The translations under genes and the position numbers were made by a program. Below the pieces are notes generated by a model. The model was given only the letters and a program-made list of their open reading frames with translations, was not told the DNA's origin and searched no databases. From the NCBI RefSeq assembly GCF_038006045.1, contig NZ_JBBOUK010000001.1, forward strand, positions 2,211,001-2,275,000: 64,000 nucleotides of DNA. The letters are read 5' to 3'. This DNA is from Exiguobacterium sp. FSL W8-0210. GTDB taxonomy: Bacteria; Bacillota; Bacilli; Exiguobacteriales; Exiguobacteriaceae. Shown in pieces: positions 54,940-63,101 of the stretch (positions are counted from its first letter, which is position 1; each line of letters opens with the position of its first letter).

Positions 54940-56250
54940 TTAACGATCGATGAGTTGGGATGTCACGAGTGCCTTCGCAACGATTTGTGTGCCTTGATAC
55001 ATCTCGACATCGACTTTCCCGAATTTTCGACCGACGTCAAAGACATTCGCCCGGATCGTTACCGTGCTCTCGATTTGAACAGGTTTAATGAAATAGATGC
55101 TGACGTTCTCGATGACAAGGTCACCTTTTTTCATATGGCGCAACATTCGCGTCGCTCCTTCGACTAGAAGCGTCGTCAACACCCCACTCGAAGCAGTCCC
55201 CATGAAGTTCGTCATTTGCGGCGAGACCTCAAGCGATAAGTACGGTCCCCGTTCGTCCTCTGCCGCCTTGATCTGTCCTGTAATTAGATCGTCGAACGTC
55301 TCTCCGACTTGTGGCTGACGATTCGCGAGTTGCAGTGCCTTGAGGACGTCTTGACGGCTAATGATCCCGAGCAATCGACCGTACTGGTCGATGACCGGTA
55401 ACATCTCGATTCCTTCCCAGACCATCTGATGCGCAGAATTCGTGACACTCGTTCGAATACCGACCGTGATCGGATGACGGGTCATGACTTTTTCAACAGC
55501 CCAATCATGCGGACGGTCAATGATGTCCTTCGCTGTCACGACACCGACGACCTTCATTTGTTCATCGATGACGGGATAACGGTTGTGTTTCGTCTGCTCA
55601 TTCAACTCGTGCCAGCGTGAAATCGGATCCGTCGTCTGTAAATAGAACGTATCATGCAACGGAATTAAAATATCCGAAACGAGTAAAATCTCCTTTTTGA
55701 TCAATCGATCATAAATCGCACGGTTGATCATGGTCGCAACCGTGAACGTATCGTAGGACGTCGAAATGATCGGCAACTCCATCTCATCCGCTAATCGTTT
55801 TGCATCCTCCGTCGTATCAAAGCCACCGGTAATCAATACAGCAGCTCCTGCTTCAAGCACGAGTTCATGTGCTTTTTCGCGGTTTCCGATGATGACGAGA
55901 CTATCGACATCGATATAGCGCATCATGGCTTCGAGCTTCATTGCGCCAATGACGAATTTCGTCAGCGTCTTGTGTAATCCATTTCGACCACCGAGCACCT
56001 GACCGTCAACGATGTTCACGACTTCCGCGAATGTCAGCTTCTCGATATTTTCTTTTTGTTTCTTTTTAATCCGAATCGTTCCGACTCGCTCAATCGTCGA
56101 GACGAACCCTAAATTTTCTGCTTCCTTGATGGCGCGATAAGCCGTCCCCTCGGATACGGTCAAATCCTTCGCGATTTGTCGGACGGAAATCTTTGTTCCG
56201 ACATCAAGATCTTCGATATGTCGAATGATCTGTTCGTGTTTCGTAGGCAT
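54940..56250 (-). CDS. YtoI-like regulator: HTH, DRTGG, tandem CBS and hotdog domains
   Basis: 436 residues in the order: winged helix (about 1-65, VRQIAKDLTVSEGTAYRAIK), DRTGG domain (about 70-185, LVIIGNREKAHELVLEAGAA), two CBS domains (about 190-310, RYPVIDEQMKVVGVVTAKDI and MLPVIDQYGRLLGIISRQDV), and a C-terminal hotdog/MaoC-like domain (about 320-436, SGVLTTLLVEGATRMLRHM). CBS and hotdog domains suggest sensing of adenine nucleotides and acyl-thioesters, but no ligand is known. DNA binding is inferred from the winged helix. The promoter carries direct repeats of TGTACTAsTC that could be its operator. Confidence 0.88.
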   Translation of the reverse strand: MPTKHEQIIRHIEDLDVGTKISVRQIAKDLTVSEGTAYRAIKEAENLGFVSTIERVGTIRIKKKQKENIEKLTFAEVVNIVDGQVLGGRNGLHKTLTKFVIGAMKLEAMMRYIDVDSLVIIGNREKAHELVLEAGAAVLITGGFDTTEDAKRLADEMELPIISTSYDTFTVATMINRAIYDRLIKKEILLVSDILIPLHDTFYLQTTDPISRWHELNEQTKHNRYPVIDEQMKVVGVVTAKDIIDRPHDWAVEKVMTRHPITVGIRTSVTNSAHQMVWEGIEMLPVIDQYGRLLGIISRQDVLKALQLANRQPQVGETFDDLITGQIKAAEDERGPYLSLEVSPQMTNFMGTASSGVLTTLLVEGATRMLRHMKKGDLVIENVSIYFIKPVQIESTVTIRANVFDVGRKFGKVDVEMYQGTQIVAKALVTSQLIDR

Positions 56251-56288
56251 ACTGTATCCCTTCTTTTCCTTTTTTCTACTCTCCTGTC

Positions 56289-56329
56289 ATTATACTGTAC
56301 TACTCTAAAGATGAAAACGTGTACTAGTC
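56289..56329 (-). promoter_or_regulatory. ytoI-like gene promoter with direct repeats
   Basis: TTTTCA, 17 bp, TATAAT (56289-56294) on the minus strand. GACTAGTACA (56320-56329) and GAGTAGTACA (56296-56305) are repeats 24 bp apart that bracket the -35 and the spacer. Confidence 0.5.
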
Positions 56330-56405
56330 TGATTTACGATAAATGTTTTTCGAACCGGACGATGATATACTTATGTAGAAAATGAGTAGAGAGGTGGAAT
56401 CATAT

Positions 56406-57509
56406 ATGAGCGAACGTACGAACCAAATCAGTGAATTCCTGAAAGAACAAGGAATCGACTTAGCCGTCGTCACTTCGAAGGCAAATGTCTTTTATTTCTC
56501 AGGAGTCTACGCTGAACCCCACGAACGTGTCATGGCGGTCCTCGTCGATGTAACCGGCAAACATGTATTATTCTGTCCGGCACTCGAAGCAAGTATCGTT
56601 GCAGCGAGTCCTTGGGAAGGAGACGTCGTGACGTATGAGGATCACGAAAACCCGTTTGATCGATTAGCAGAATTATTCGCGACATTCGAGCACTCGAATA
56701 ACCGAATCGGTATCGAAGGGGAACACATGACGTTCAGTCGCTATCAGGAACTAAGCTCACGTCTCGAGAACGCAGCCATTCTTGATATCGGTGAGTCTTT
56801 ACAAGCGCTTCGTCTGAAGAAAACACCGGAAGAAATCGCTATTCTTCAAGAAGCAGCCGCACTTGCGGACGAAGCAATCGAAATCGGTAAACAAGCGATC
56901 CGCCCAGGGATCACGGAAATCGAAGTCATTGCAGAAATCGAATATGAAATGAAGAAAAAAGGTGTCCGTGAGATGTCATTTGATACGCTTGTCCTATTTG
57001 GTGCAAACAGTGCTGATCCGCACGGTGTACCCGGCGACCGTGTCATCCAAGAAGGCGATTTCGTCTTATTCGATCTCGGCGTCGTTTGGAAAGGCTACTG
57101 TTCCGATATTACACGGACCTTCATTTATGGCGAAGCGAACGAAGAACAGAAAAAGATCTATGAAACGGTTCGCCAAGCACTTGAAGCCGCGACAGAAGCG
57201 AGTCAGATCGGCACGACACTCGGTTCATTAGATAAGGCAGCCCGTGACGTTATTACAAACGCTGGCTACGGACAGTACTTCACGCACCGTGTCGGTCACG
57301 GACTCGGAATCGAGGTTCATGAATTCCCGTCTCTCGCGTCAAACAATCTACTGACGGCTGAAGCTGGTATCGTCTACACACTCGAACCAGGCATTTATGT
57401 TCCAGGTGTCGGTGGCGTCCGCATCGAAGATGATATTCATCTCACTGCGGAAGGTCCAGTTGCGTTAACTCGCACACCAAAACATCTTCAATCCATTCCG
57501 TCATCTTAA
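56406..57509 (+). CDS. pepQ: Xaa-Pro dipeptidase (M24B)
   Basis: 367 residues from MSERTNQISEFLKEQG, with AGAGAGGTGG about 10 bp upstream. A creatinase-like N-terminal domain (about 1-130) precedes the pita-bread metallopeptidase fold. Metal ligands are in FDLGVVWKGYCSDITRTF (two Asp), RVGHGLGIEVHE (His), EPGIYVPG (Glu) and VRIEDDIHL (Glu). It splits X-Pro dipeptides in the cytoplasm. It is monocistronic and divergent from the ytoI-like gene. Aminopeptidase P activity cannot be excluded. Confidence 0.92.
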   Translation: MSERTNQISEFLKEQGIDLAVVTSKANVFYFSGVYAEPHERVMAVLVDVTGKHVLFCPALEASIVAASPWEGDVVTYEDHENPFDRLAELFATFEHSNNRIGIEGEHMTFSRYQELSSRLENAAILDIGESLQALRLKKTPEEIAILQEAAALADEAIEIGKQAIRPGITEIEVIAEIEYEMKKKGVREMSFDTLVLFGANSADPHGVPGDRVIQEGDFVLFDLGVVWKGYCSDITRTFIYGEANEEQKKIYETVRQALEAATEASQIGTTLGSLDKAARDVITNAGYGQYFTHRVGHGLGIEVHEFPSLASNNLLTAEAGIVYTLEPGIYVPGVGGVRIEDDIHLTAEGPVALTRTPKHLQSIPSS

Positions 57510-57549
57510 CTCAAGACAAATGAAGCTGACTCAACAGTCAGTCTCTAAA

Positions 57550-57587
57550 AAATAAGGGTGGCAGAATGATAATCTGCCACCCTTATC
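57550..57587 (+). terminator. Hairpin downstream of pepQ
   Basis: ATAAGGGTGGCAGA pairs perfectly with TCTGCCACCCTTAT around 7 nt. No T-run follows, so it may be incomplete as a terminator and act with the structured element that follows. Confidence 0.55.
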
Positions 57588-57593
57588 TCGTAG

Positions 57594-57743
57594 ATGACGC
57601 GTCACACGCCACTCCTACAGGAAAAGCGCATTTATGCGCTGTCAGAGACGAACAAGACCCGCTTTCCTGCTTAAATGAAGCAGGAAAACTGGCTGGTGTC
57701 TCGCCTGAGGAAAGGGCGTGAAAAGACGCGTCATTCTTTTTTT
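57594..57743 (+). other. Multi-stem structured intergenic element ending in a T-run
   Basis: ATGACGCGTC (57594-57603) pairs with GACGCGTCAT (57725-57734), CACGCC with GGCGTG, and TCCTaCAGG with CCTGAGGA. Inside lie AGCGCA/TGCGCT (57625-57640), GAGAC/GTCTC (57645-57702) and TTTCCTGCT/AGCAGGAAA (57663-57687). TTTTTTT (57737-57743) follows the outer stem. No open frame fits. It could be a small RNA, an elaborate terminator or a dispersed repeat of a kind common between genes in Bacillales. Confidence 0.6.
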
Positions 57744-57762
57744 GAGTCAACCTCATTTTCTC

Positions 57763-58488
57763 TTACTTACGGGATTGATGGACGACATTGACGCCACCAG
57801 TCACATCGAGGATTGCTCCCGTGATCATACTTGATTCTTCTGCCAACAAGAAGGAGATCGCGCGAGCGATATCTTCTCCGACACCCGTTCTTCCGACCGG
57901 CGTCGCCTCATCTTGCTCCGCTTCAGAAATTTGCTTCGTCTTATTGTCACCAACGATGTTTCCCGGGTTGACCATGTTGACCGTGATGCCGTGTTCCGCT
58001 TCTTCAAGCGCTACACTCTTCGTCAAACTCACCATCCCGCTTTTAGCAGCAGCGAACGCCGCCCGGCATACCCATCCTGGCGCTGTTGCACTCTCCGGGA
58101 AACCGTACGTAATGATTCGACCGTAGGCTTGCTTACGCATGACAGGCAATACTTGACGCAACAGCCAAAAACTAGCTGTCAGATTTCCGGTGATCACTTC
58201 ATCCCATTCCTGATCGGTGTAATCCACTAACGCTTTTCGTTCAAATATATAAGGTCCTGCATTAAGTATCAACGCATCAATCCGACCTTGCTCATTGATT
58301 GCTTGTTGGGTTGCGCGTTCCAATTCTTCTTGATTCGTCACATCTGCTTGAATCGTTATGAGATTCGGATGTGTAAATTCGGGTTCGGAACGATGAAACG
58401 CTGTCACTTTCCAACCTTCTTCCAGCAACTGACGTGTCACTCGTTCTCCCAGTCCTTTTGTACCTGCTGTAATTAACGCGTGCCTCAT
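57763..58488 (-). CDS. SDR-family protein, YtkK-like, with altered catalytic tyrosine
   Basis: 241 residues from MRHALITAGTKGLGERV, with AAGGGGGCGATGCC upstream; the open frame extends 52 codons further over the divergent promoter and is rejected. The Rossmann TAGTKGLG and the LNAGP motif are typical of FabG-like short-chain dehydrogenases. The YxxxK active site reads FAAAK (F145, K149), so the catalytic tyrosine is lost. Activity as an oxidoreductase is therefore doubtful. It may bind NAD(P)H without the normal proton relay. It is divergent from the stress-protein gene. Confidence 0.85.
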   Translation of the reverse strand: MRHALITAGTKGLGERVTRQLLEEGWKVTAFHRSEPEFTHPNLITIQADVTNQEELERATQQAINEQGRIDALILNAGPYIFERKALVDYTDQEWDEVITGNLTASFWLLRQVLPVMRKQAYGRIITYGFPESATAPGWVCRAAFAAAKSGMVSLTKSVALEEAEHGITVNMVNPGNIVGDNKTKQISEAEQDEATPVGRTGVGEDIARAISFLLAEESSMITGAILDVTGGVNVVHQSRK

Positions 58489-58590
58489 CTTGGCATCGCC
58501 CCCTTTCACTGACTCCATCTTACGACGGAACGGAAAGGAAGAACAATTTTTAGAACTCACTGAATGTTTCGTCCGCTCCCAGTAAGAGAA

Positions 58591-58599
58591 TGGTATAAT
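58591..58599 (+). promoter_or_regulatory. Extended -10 promoter of the universal stress protein gene
   Basis: TGGTATAAT gives an extended -10 about 44 bp before the start codon. No good -35 is visible. Confidence 0.5.
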
Positions 58600-58642
58600 T
58601 AGGGTGTACTCATCATATCGATTACGAAGGGATGGATTCATC

Positions 58643-59080
58643 ATGGCAATAGTCTATCATAATGTACTCGTAGCAGTAGATGGCTCAAAAGAGGCAGAAC
58701 GTGCCTTCGAGACGGCAATCGATGTTTCATTGCGAAATGATGCAAAATTGATCATCGCACATGTCATTGATACACGGACATTCGCGACAGTAGAAGCCTA
58801 TGACCGCACCATTACGGAGCGTGCCGAATCTTACGCGAAGGAATTGCTAGACGAATACGTCAAGACTGCTCAAGATCGCGGTGTACAGGAAGTCGAAGTA
58901 GCGATTGAATACGGTTCACCTAAAGTAACAATCGCTAAAAAACTTGCCCCTAATCACGATGCCGATTTAATCATCTGTGGCGCAACTGGTTTAAACGCTG
59001 TCGAGCGTTTCTTCATCGGTAGTGTCTCTGAAAGCATTACGCGTTACGCAAAATGCGACGTCTTGATCGTCCGTTTATGA
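58643..59080 (+). CDS. Universal stress protein (UspA family)
   Basis: 145 residues from MAIVYHNVLVAVDGSKEAER, with AAGGGATGG upstream. The C-terminal GATGLNAVERFFIGSVSE fits the ATP-binding pattern G-x2-G-x9-G(S/T), placing it in the ATP-binding UspA class. Such proteins form dimers and act in stress tolerance, with no defined catalytic role. It is monocistronic with a strong terminator. Confidence 0.92.
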   Translation: MAIVYHNVLVAVDGSKEAERAFETAIDVSLRNDAKLIIAHVIDTRTFATVEAYDRTITERAESYAKELLDEYVKTAQDRGVQEVEVAIEYGSPKVTIAKKLAPNHDADLIICGATGLNAVERFFIGSVSESITRYAKCDVLIVRL

Positions 59081-59093
59081 ATCACTCTTCTAC

Positions 59094-59136
59094 AAAAAGC
59101 CTTTCTTCCGTCATTTCAAAGGAAGAAAGGCTTTTT
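59094..59136 (+). terminator. Terminator of the universal stress protein gene
   Basis: AAAAAGCCTTTCTTCC pairs perfectly with GGAAGAAAGGCTTTTT. It could work on both strands. Confidence 0.9.
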
Positions 59137-59151
59137 GACGACCTATTTAAA

Positions 59152-59185
59152 TAAAAAAACCATCGAACCAATGTCCGATGGTTTA
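59152..59185 (-). terminator. Terminator of the 3D-domain protein gene
   Basis: AACCATCG pairs with CGATGGTT on the minus strand, followed by TTTTT. Confidence 0.85.
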
Positions 59186-59188
59186 AAA

Positions 59189-59794
59189 TCATTTGTATTT
59201 TACTGTAACCGTACGACGACCCCAGTTGAATGCTTCTGAACGAGAGTAGTAAAGGATATCCATCTTCTTCCCTTTAATGGCACCGCCAGTATCAGCAGCT
59301 GTATACGTCCCTTTTAATTTCCCCTTGTAATACACTTTCACTGTCGAACGAAGTGGAATGACACGTGGATCAACCGCTACGACTTTCTTTTTCGAGCTTT
59401 TGATGTTCCAACCGATTGCTGTCAGATTACCACTACCTGGATCATACGGTGTGTAGGCTGTTGCGCTTACGTTCGTGATTGTTTTCCAACCACCTGTCGA
59501 TTGTTTTTTCGAACTGCTTGACGTCACGACTTTCGAGTAGCTTGCGCTAAGGTAAGCTGTTTTACCTTTGTAACTTACTTTATACCAGTTACCTGTTTTT
59601 GCTTTGTACGATAACGTTTGGTTCTTATATAGAAGACCGAGCTTTTTCGAAGAAGTAGTAGCTTTCTGACGAATGACTAGGCTATCGACTGTTGACTTGA
59701 CGCTTTTCTTAGTTGCAGCCTCTGCTTGAAGACCTGCAAACGAACTGAGTGCTAACACGACCGTTAAAACACTTGCGAGCATCCGTTTCATCAT
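59189..59794 (-). CDS. Secreted SH3b and 3D-domain cell-wall protein
   Basis: 201 residues. A signal peptide (MMKRMLASVLTVVLALSSFA, cleavage near AEA-AT) leads to a bacterial SH3 domain (about 30-90, LVIRQKATTSSKKLGLLYKN) that binds wall peptide. A C-terminal 3D domain (about 108-201) carries the conserved aspartates in AYTPYDPGSGN, VAVDPRVIPL and AADTGGAIKG. Such 3D domains are found in lytic transglycosylase-like (YocH, Rpf-type) wall hydrolases. GGAGGAGAAAATAC precedes the tandem ATGATG. A WalR-like repeat lies about 110 bp upstream. Confidence 0.88.
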   Translation of the reverse strand: MMKRMLASVLTVVLALSSFAGLQAEAATKKSVKSTVDSLVIRQKATTSSKKLGLLYKNQTLSYKAKTGNWYKVSYKGKTAYLSASYSKVVTSSSSKKQSTGGWKTITNVSATAYTPYDPGSGNLTAIGWNIKSSKKKVVAVDPRVIPLRSTVKVYYKGKLKGTYTAADTGGAIKGKKMDILYYSRSEAFNWGRRTVTVKYK

Positions 59795-60047
59795 GTATTT
59801 TCTCCTCCATCATTGTTTCGTGTTTGTTAACTGAGATTAATATACATGACAAAACGATGGAGTGCCGTTACATATAGACCACAAAAATATGTCTGTACTA
59901 TTACTTTTATGTTACAAACGACTCATTTTTTTAAGAAATCGACCTTTTTTGGGTTTATTTTTACAAAGATGACGATTCATTTTTCGTTATATGACAAACA
60001 ACGTAACAATAGATCGTACGTTTGTATATTTTTTTCGTAGATTTCAT
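59795..60047. other. Intergenic stretch upstream of the 3D-domain gene
   Basis: AT-rich sequence between the 3D-domain gene and the ackA terminator. On the minus strand TGTAACATAAAAGTAAT (59900-59916) resembles a WalR site (TGTWAH-N5-TGTWAH, 11 of 12). No convincing promoter hexamers and no small gene were found. Confidence 0.4.
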
Positions 60048-60090
60048 CAAAAAAAGGACTGAATCGTTGGAATAACGACTCAGTCCTTTT
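60048..60090 (-). terminator. Terminator of ackA
   Basis: AAAAGGACTGAGTCGTT pairs with AACGATTCAGTCCTTTT on the minus strand, followed by further Ts. Confidence 0.9.
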
Positions 60091-60097
60091 GAAACGA

Positions 60098-61309
60098 TTA
60101 TGCGTTTTGAGCAACTAATCCACCAACACGAACTGTATCGCGTGCGATCATCAATTCTTCATTCGTTGGAATGATAATGACTTTGACTGGTGAGTGTGGG
60201 TAGTTAATGAAGAGTTCTTCTCCATGAGCTCCATTGTTGAGTGATGGATCCCAGTAAACGCCCATGAATTCGAGACCACGTAGGACACGCTCACGGATTG
60301 AATCTGAGTTTTCCCCAACACCAGCTGTGAAGATAATGGCATCAACACCATTCATCTCAGCAGCATATTGCCCGATGTATCCGTGGATACGGTTCGCGAA
60401 GATACGGAGTGCCATCTCTGAACGGTGGTTTCCTTCCTTCGCAGCCGTTTGGACGTCACGCAAGTCACTTGAAAGACCTGAGAGTCCGTAGATTCCAGAC
60501 TCTTTGTTCATGACGTTCAAGACTTCTTCCGCTGTTTTCCCTGTTTTCTCCATCAAGAATGGAATCAAAGCTGGGTCGAGTGAACCAGAACGTGTTCCCA
60601 TCGTGATCCCTTCAAGTGGTGTGAAGCCCATCGTCGTATCGATTGATTCGCCACCCGAAACTGCTGCGATTGATGCTCCGCTACCTAAGTGACATGAGAT
60701 CAAACGAAGGTCTTTTAATGGACGACCGAGTAATTCAGATGCACGTTCCGTAACATATTTGTGGCTCGTACCGTGGAAACCATATTTACGGATACCGTAT
60801 TCTGTGTAGTAATCATACGGTAAGCTGTAAAGGAAGTTTTCTTCTGGCATCGTTTGATGGAACGCCGTATCGAAGACCGCCACTTGCGGCACTTCCGGAA
60901 GCAATGCTTGGAATGCCCGGATTCCGATCAAGTTTGGTGGAATGTGAAGTGGTCCGAGTTCTGTATACGACTCGATATCTTGCATGACTTCATCCGTGAT
61001 CAATACAGAGTCTGCATATTTTTCTTTACCATGAAGAACACGATGTCCGACACCTTTAATCTCATCGTAAGACGAGATGATTCCGAACTCCATTAATTTT
61101 TCGAGTGATAACTCGACTGCTTCTTTATGTGTTGCAAGCGGGAGGACATCTGTATACTTTTGTCCTTCACCATATTTAATCGTAAAGATTGCATCGTCTT
61201 TACCGACACGTTCAACGAGTCCGACTGCAATCATCGTTTCGTTCGGCATTTCGAGCAATTGGAACTTCAAAGACGAACTACCTGCGTTTACCGCCATAAT
61301 TTTTGCCAT
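60098..61309 (-). CDS. ackA: Acetate kinase
   Basis: 403 residues from [20 protein letters not shown], with AAAAGGGGAAAAATC upstream. The ASKHA-fold motifs are intact: NAGSSSLKF, the catalytic [34 protein letters not shown] and [17 protein letters not shown]. It converts acetyl-phosphate and ADP to acetate and ATP in overflow metabolism. The promoter TTGAAA-17 bp-TATTCT is upstream. In B. subtilis CcpA activates ackA, but no clear cre was seen here. Confidence 0.97.
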   Translation of the reverse strand: MAKIMAVNAGSSSLKFQLLEMPNETMIAVGLVERVGKDDAIFTIKYGEGQKYTDVLPLATHKEAVELSLEKLMEFGIISSYDEIKGVGHRVLHGKEKYADSVLITDEVMQDIESYTELGPLHIPPNLIGIRAFQALLPEVPQVAVFDTAFHQTMPEENFLYSLPYDYYTEYGIRKYGFHGTSHKYVTERASELLGRPLKDLRLISCHLGSGASIAAVSGGESIDTTMGFTPLEGITMGTRSGSLDPALIPFLMEKTGKTAEEVLNVMNKESGIYGLSGLSSDLRDVQTAAKEGNHRSEMALRIFANRIHGYIGQYAAEMNGVDAIIFTAGVGENSDSIRERVLRGLEFMGVYWDPSLNNGAHGEELFINYPHSPVKVIIIPTNEELMIARDTVRVGGLVAQNA

Positions 61310-61386
61310 GATTTTTCCCCTTTTCCATTTGAATCCAATGAACATTCACATCTGTTTAGGTTTTCTTCTATTTCTGTTCTACAACT

Positions 61387-61415
61387 AGAATAGTCAAATT
61401 AACGACAGATTTCAA
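61387..61415 (-). promoter_or_regulatory. Promoter of ackA
   Basis: TTGAAA (61410-61415), 17 bp, TATTCT (61387-61392) on the minus strand. Confidence 0.65.
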
Positions 61416-61429
61416 TCACTTTGCGTAAT

Positions 61430-62338
61430 TCATTTTAATTCTGTGTTAATCCATTCATCAATCTGTTTCACCATACCACCAAACGCACGGACATCTGTGA
61501 AAGATGGTAGTTCAGCAAGTAACGCTTGTTTTGGCATCTTCATACCGGCTAAATGATTACGGACGATCAAATAACTTTTTGCTGCCTGTTCTTGTTTGAA
61601 CATGGTTAACGGCAATTGTAAAATGCCGATGACGTGCGCTTTTGATTCAAAGTACTGTTTCAACTTGCCTTCCGTATCATGCTGGAACAAACCGTTCGGA
61701 ATGACAAAAACACCGAACCCACCTGGTTTGACGTATTGCATCGCTTGTTCGATCAATAAGAAATGACTATAGCTCATACCCTCATCTCGTTTCAAGATGT
61801 AAGAAGCAGCAGCCTCTTCATCCGGATAATAACCGACTGGGAGATCAGCCATCGCAAGATCAACTGGATCTAGCAACAAAGGTCGTAACGCATCTTGATG
61901 CGTATACGTAACAGGGTAGTCGAGTAATTCCGTTACCGCTGCCGATAAACGAATTAACGTCTCATCTACCTCAACTGCTTCAGCAGATGTGCCCGTCGAA
62001 AGCTGACTCAAGACAGCGTGCAACATACCACCTGTTCCACTTCCTAATTCAAGTAGTCGGATGTCCTCCTTACCTACCAATTTCCCGATTAGATAACCAG
62101 CAAACAAAGCGACGCTGTCTGGCGTCGGCAAATGGTTCGGTTGCGCTTGTTTCATCCCTTCTAAAATAGCAAGCGATACTGCCTTTCGAATGACCTCTTT
62201 GTCTACATTTTCAGTATGGCGATCGTTCAACCGGTCAATCACAGTCGTCAACGCTTCTAGGTAAGGCATATCAAGATCACGTTCGATTTGTTTTGTTTGA
62301 CGTGTTAATTCCTTATATAACTTTTCTAACGGCTCCAT
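61430..62338 (-). CDS. YtxK-like class I SAM-dependent methyltransferase
   Basis: 302 residues from MEPLEKLYKELTRQ, with GGAGAGGATG upstream; the longer frame runs into the tpx terminator and is rejected. The SAM motif DIRLLELGSGTGGMLHAVLS resembles N6-adenine DNA methyltransferases, but the catalytic NPPY position reads DLPVGYYP. DNA methylation is therefore uncertain. YtxK is linked to competence and wall phenotypes in other Bacilli. It lies between tpx and ackA as in B. subtilis. Confidence 0.86.
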   Translation of the reverse strand: MEPLEKLYKELTRQTKQIERDLDMPYLEALTTVIDRLNDRHTENVDKEVIRKAVSLAILEGMKQAQPNHLPTPDSVALFAGYLIGKLVGKEDIRLLELGSGTGGMLHAVLSQLSTGTSAEAVEVDETLIRLSAAVTELLDYPVTYTHQDALRPLLLDPVDLAMADLPVGYYPDEEAAASYILKRDEGMSYSHFLLIEQAMQYVKPGGFGVFVIPNGLFQHDTEGKLKQYFESKAHVIGILQLPLTMFKQEQAAKSYLIVRNHLAGMKMPKQALLAELPSFTDVRAFGGMVKQIDEWINTELK

Positions 62339-62355
62339 GTACGTCATCCTCTCCA

Positions 62356-62390
62356 AAACGAAACGGCCCCCCGTAGAGCGGGAGCCGTTT
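62356..62390 (-). terminator. Terminator of tpx
   Basis: AAACGGC and GCCGTTT arms with inner CCCG/CGGG form a stem; CGTTTTGG follows on the minus strand. The T-run is short. Confidence 0.7.
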
Positions 62391-62438
62391 CTATCATTAG
62401 TTCCATTGTAACGCTTCAGCGTCGTTTGTAAACCATTC

Positions 62439-62930
62439 TTACTTCGCTTCACGTGCTGCAGCGAGTGCTGCTTCGAAATTTACCTCATCCGTTGATTCTT
62501 CGAGGTATTCGACATACGTGATTTCGTTGTTCGAATCTAAGACGAAGACAGAGCGAGCAAGCAGACGTAATTCTTCGATTGCCACGCCGTACTGTGTACC
62601 GAATGAAAGATCACGGTGATCAGACAATGTCACGACTTGATCAAGACCACTTGACGCACACCAACGACGTTGCGCGAACGGAAGGTCGTTTGAGATCGTC
62701 ATGACCGTCACACCTTCGATTTTAGCTGCTTCTTCGTTAAATTTACGAGTCTGTGCATCGCATACCCCTGTATCGATTGATGGGACGACACTGATGATTC
62801 GAACACCTTGGTATGTATCACGTGTTACAGGCGATAAGTCGTTAGCTAACACTTGAAAGTCCGGTGCTGTTTGTCCGACTTGAACCGCTGTACCTTGAAG
62901 TGTGATTGGATTTCCTTTAAACGTTGCCAT
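62439..62930 (-). CDS. tpx: Thiol peroxidase
   Basis: 163 residues. The peroxidatic cysteine is C57 in [11 protein letters not shown] and the resolving cysteine C91 in QRRWCAS, the atypical 2-Cys Tpx arrangement. It reduces lipid and other hydroperoxides with thioredoxin. AAAGGGGAATTC-type site upstream of the ATG. It has its own promoter and terminator and precedes ytxK and ackA. Confidence 0.95.
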   Translation of the reverse strand: MATFKGNPITLQGTAVQVGQTAPDFQVLANDLSPVTRDTYQGVRIISVVPSIDTGVCDAQTRKFNEEAAKIEGVTVMTISNDLPFAQRRWCASSGLDQVVTLSDHRDLSFGTQYGVAIEELRLLARSVFVLDSNNEITYVEYLEESTDEVNFEAALAAAREAK

Positions 62931-62977
62931 ATGAATTCCCCTTTTCCCCTGATTGGATATACTGTATTTTCTATTTA

Positions 62978-63006
62978 ACTATAGGAATGATCTGCGAAGA
63001 TGGCAA
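62978..63006 (-). promoter_or_regulatory. Promoter of tpx
   Basis: TTGCCA (63001-63006), 17 bp, TATAGT (62978-62983) on the minus strand. Confidence 0.7.
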
Positions 63007-63057
63007 GTATTCTGCCATAATTGATGGACTTCAGTACCCGTCTTTCTAAAAAACAGG

Positions 63058-63063
63058 TATAAT
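63058..63063 (+). promoter_or_regulatory. -10 box upstream of the NAD kinase gene
   Basis: TATAAT lies 39 bp before the start codon. The -35 at normal spacing is poor. Confidence 0.45.
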
Positions 63064-63101
63064 AAAAGAGTTCATGAAACGCTTTCAAGGGGGAATTGAC
63101 C

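Noticed and set aside
63075-63087. cre-like palindrome TGAAACGCTTTCA upstream of the NAD kinase gene
   Set aside because: It is perfectly symmetric but one base shorter than the 14-bp CcpA consensus, and the family is not known to be under CcpA control. I do not call it an operator.
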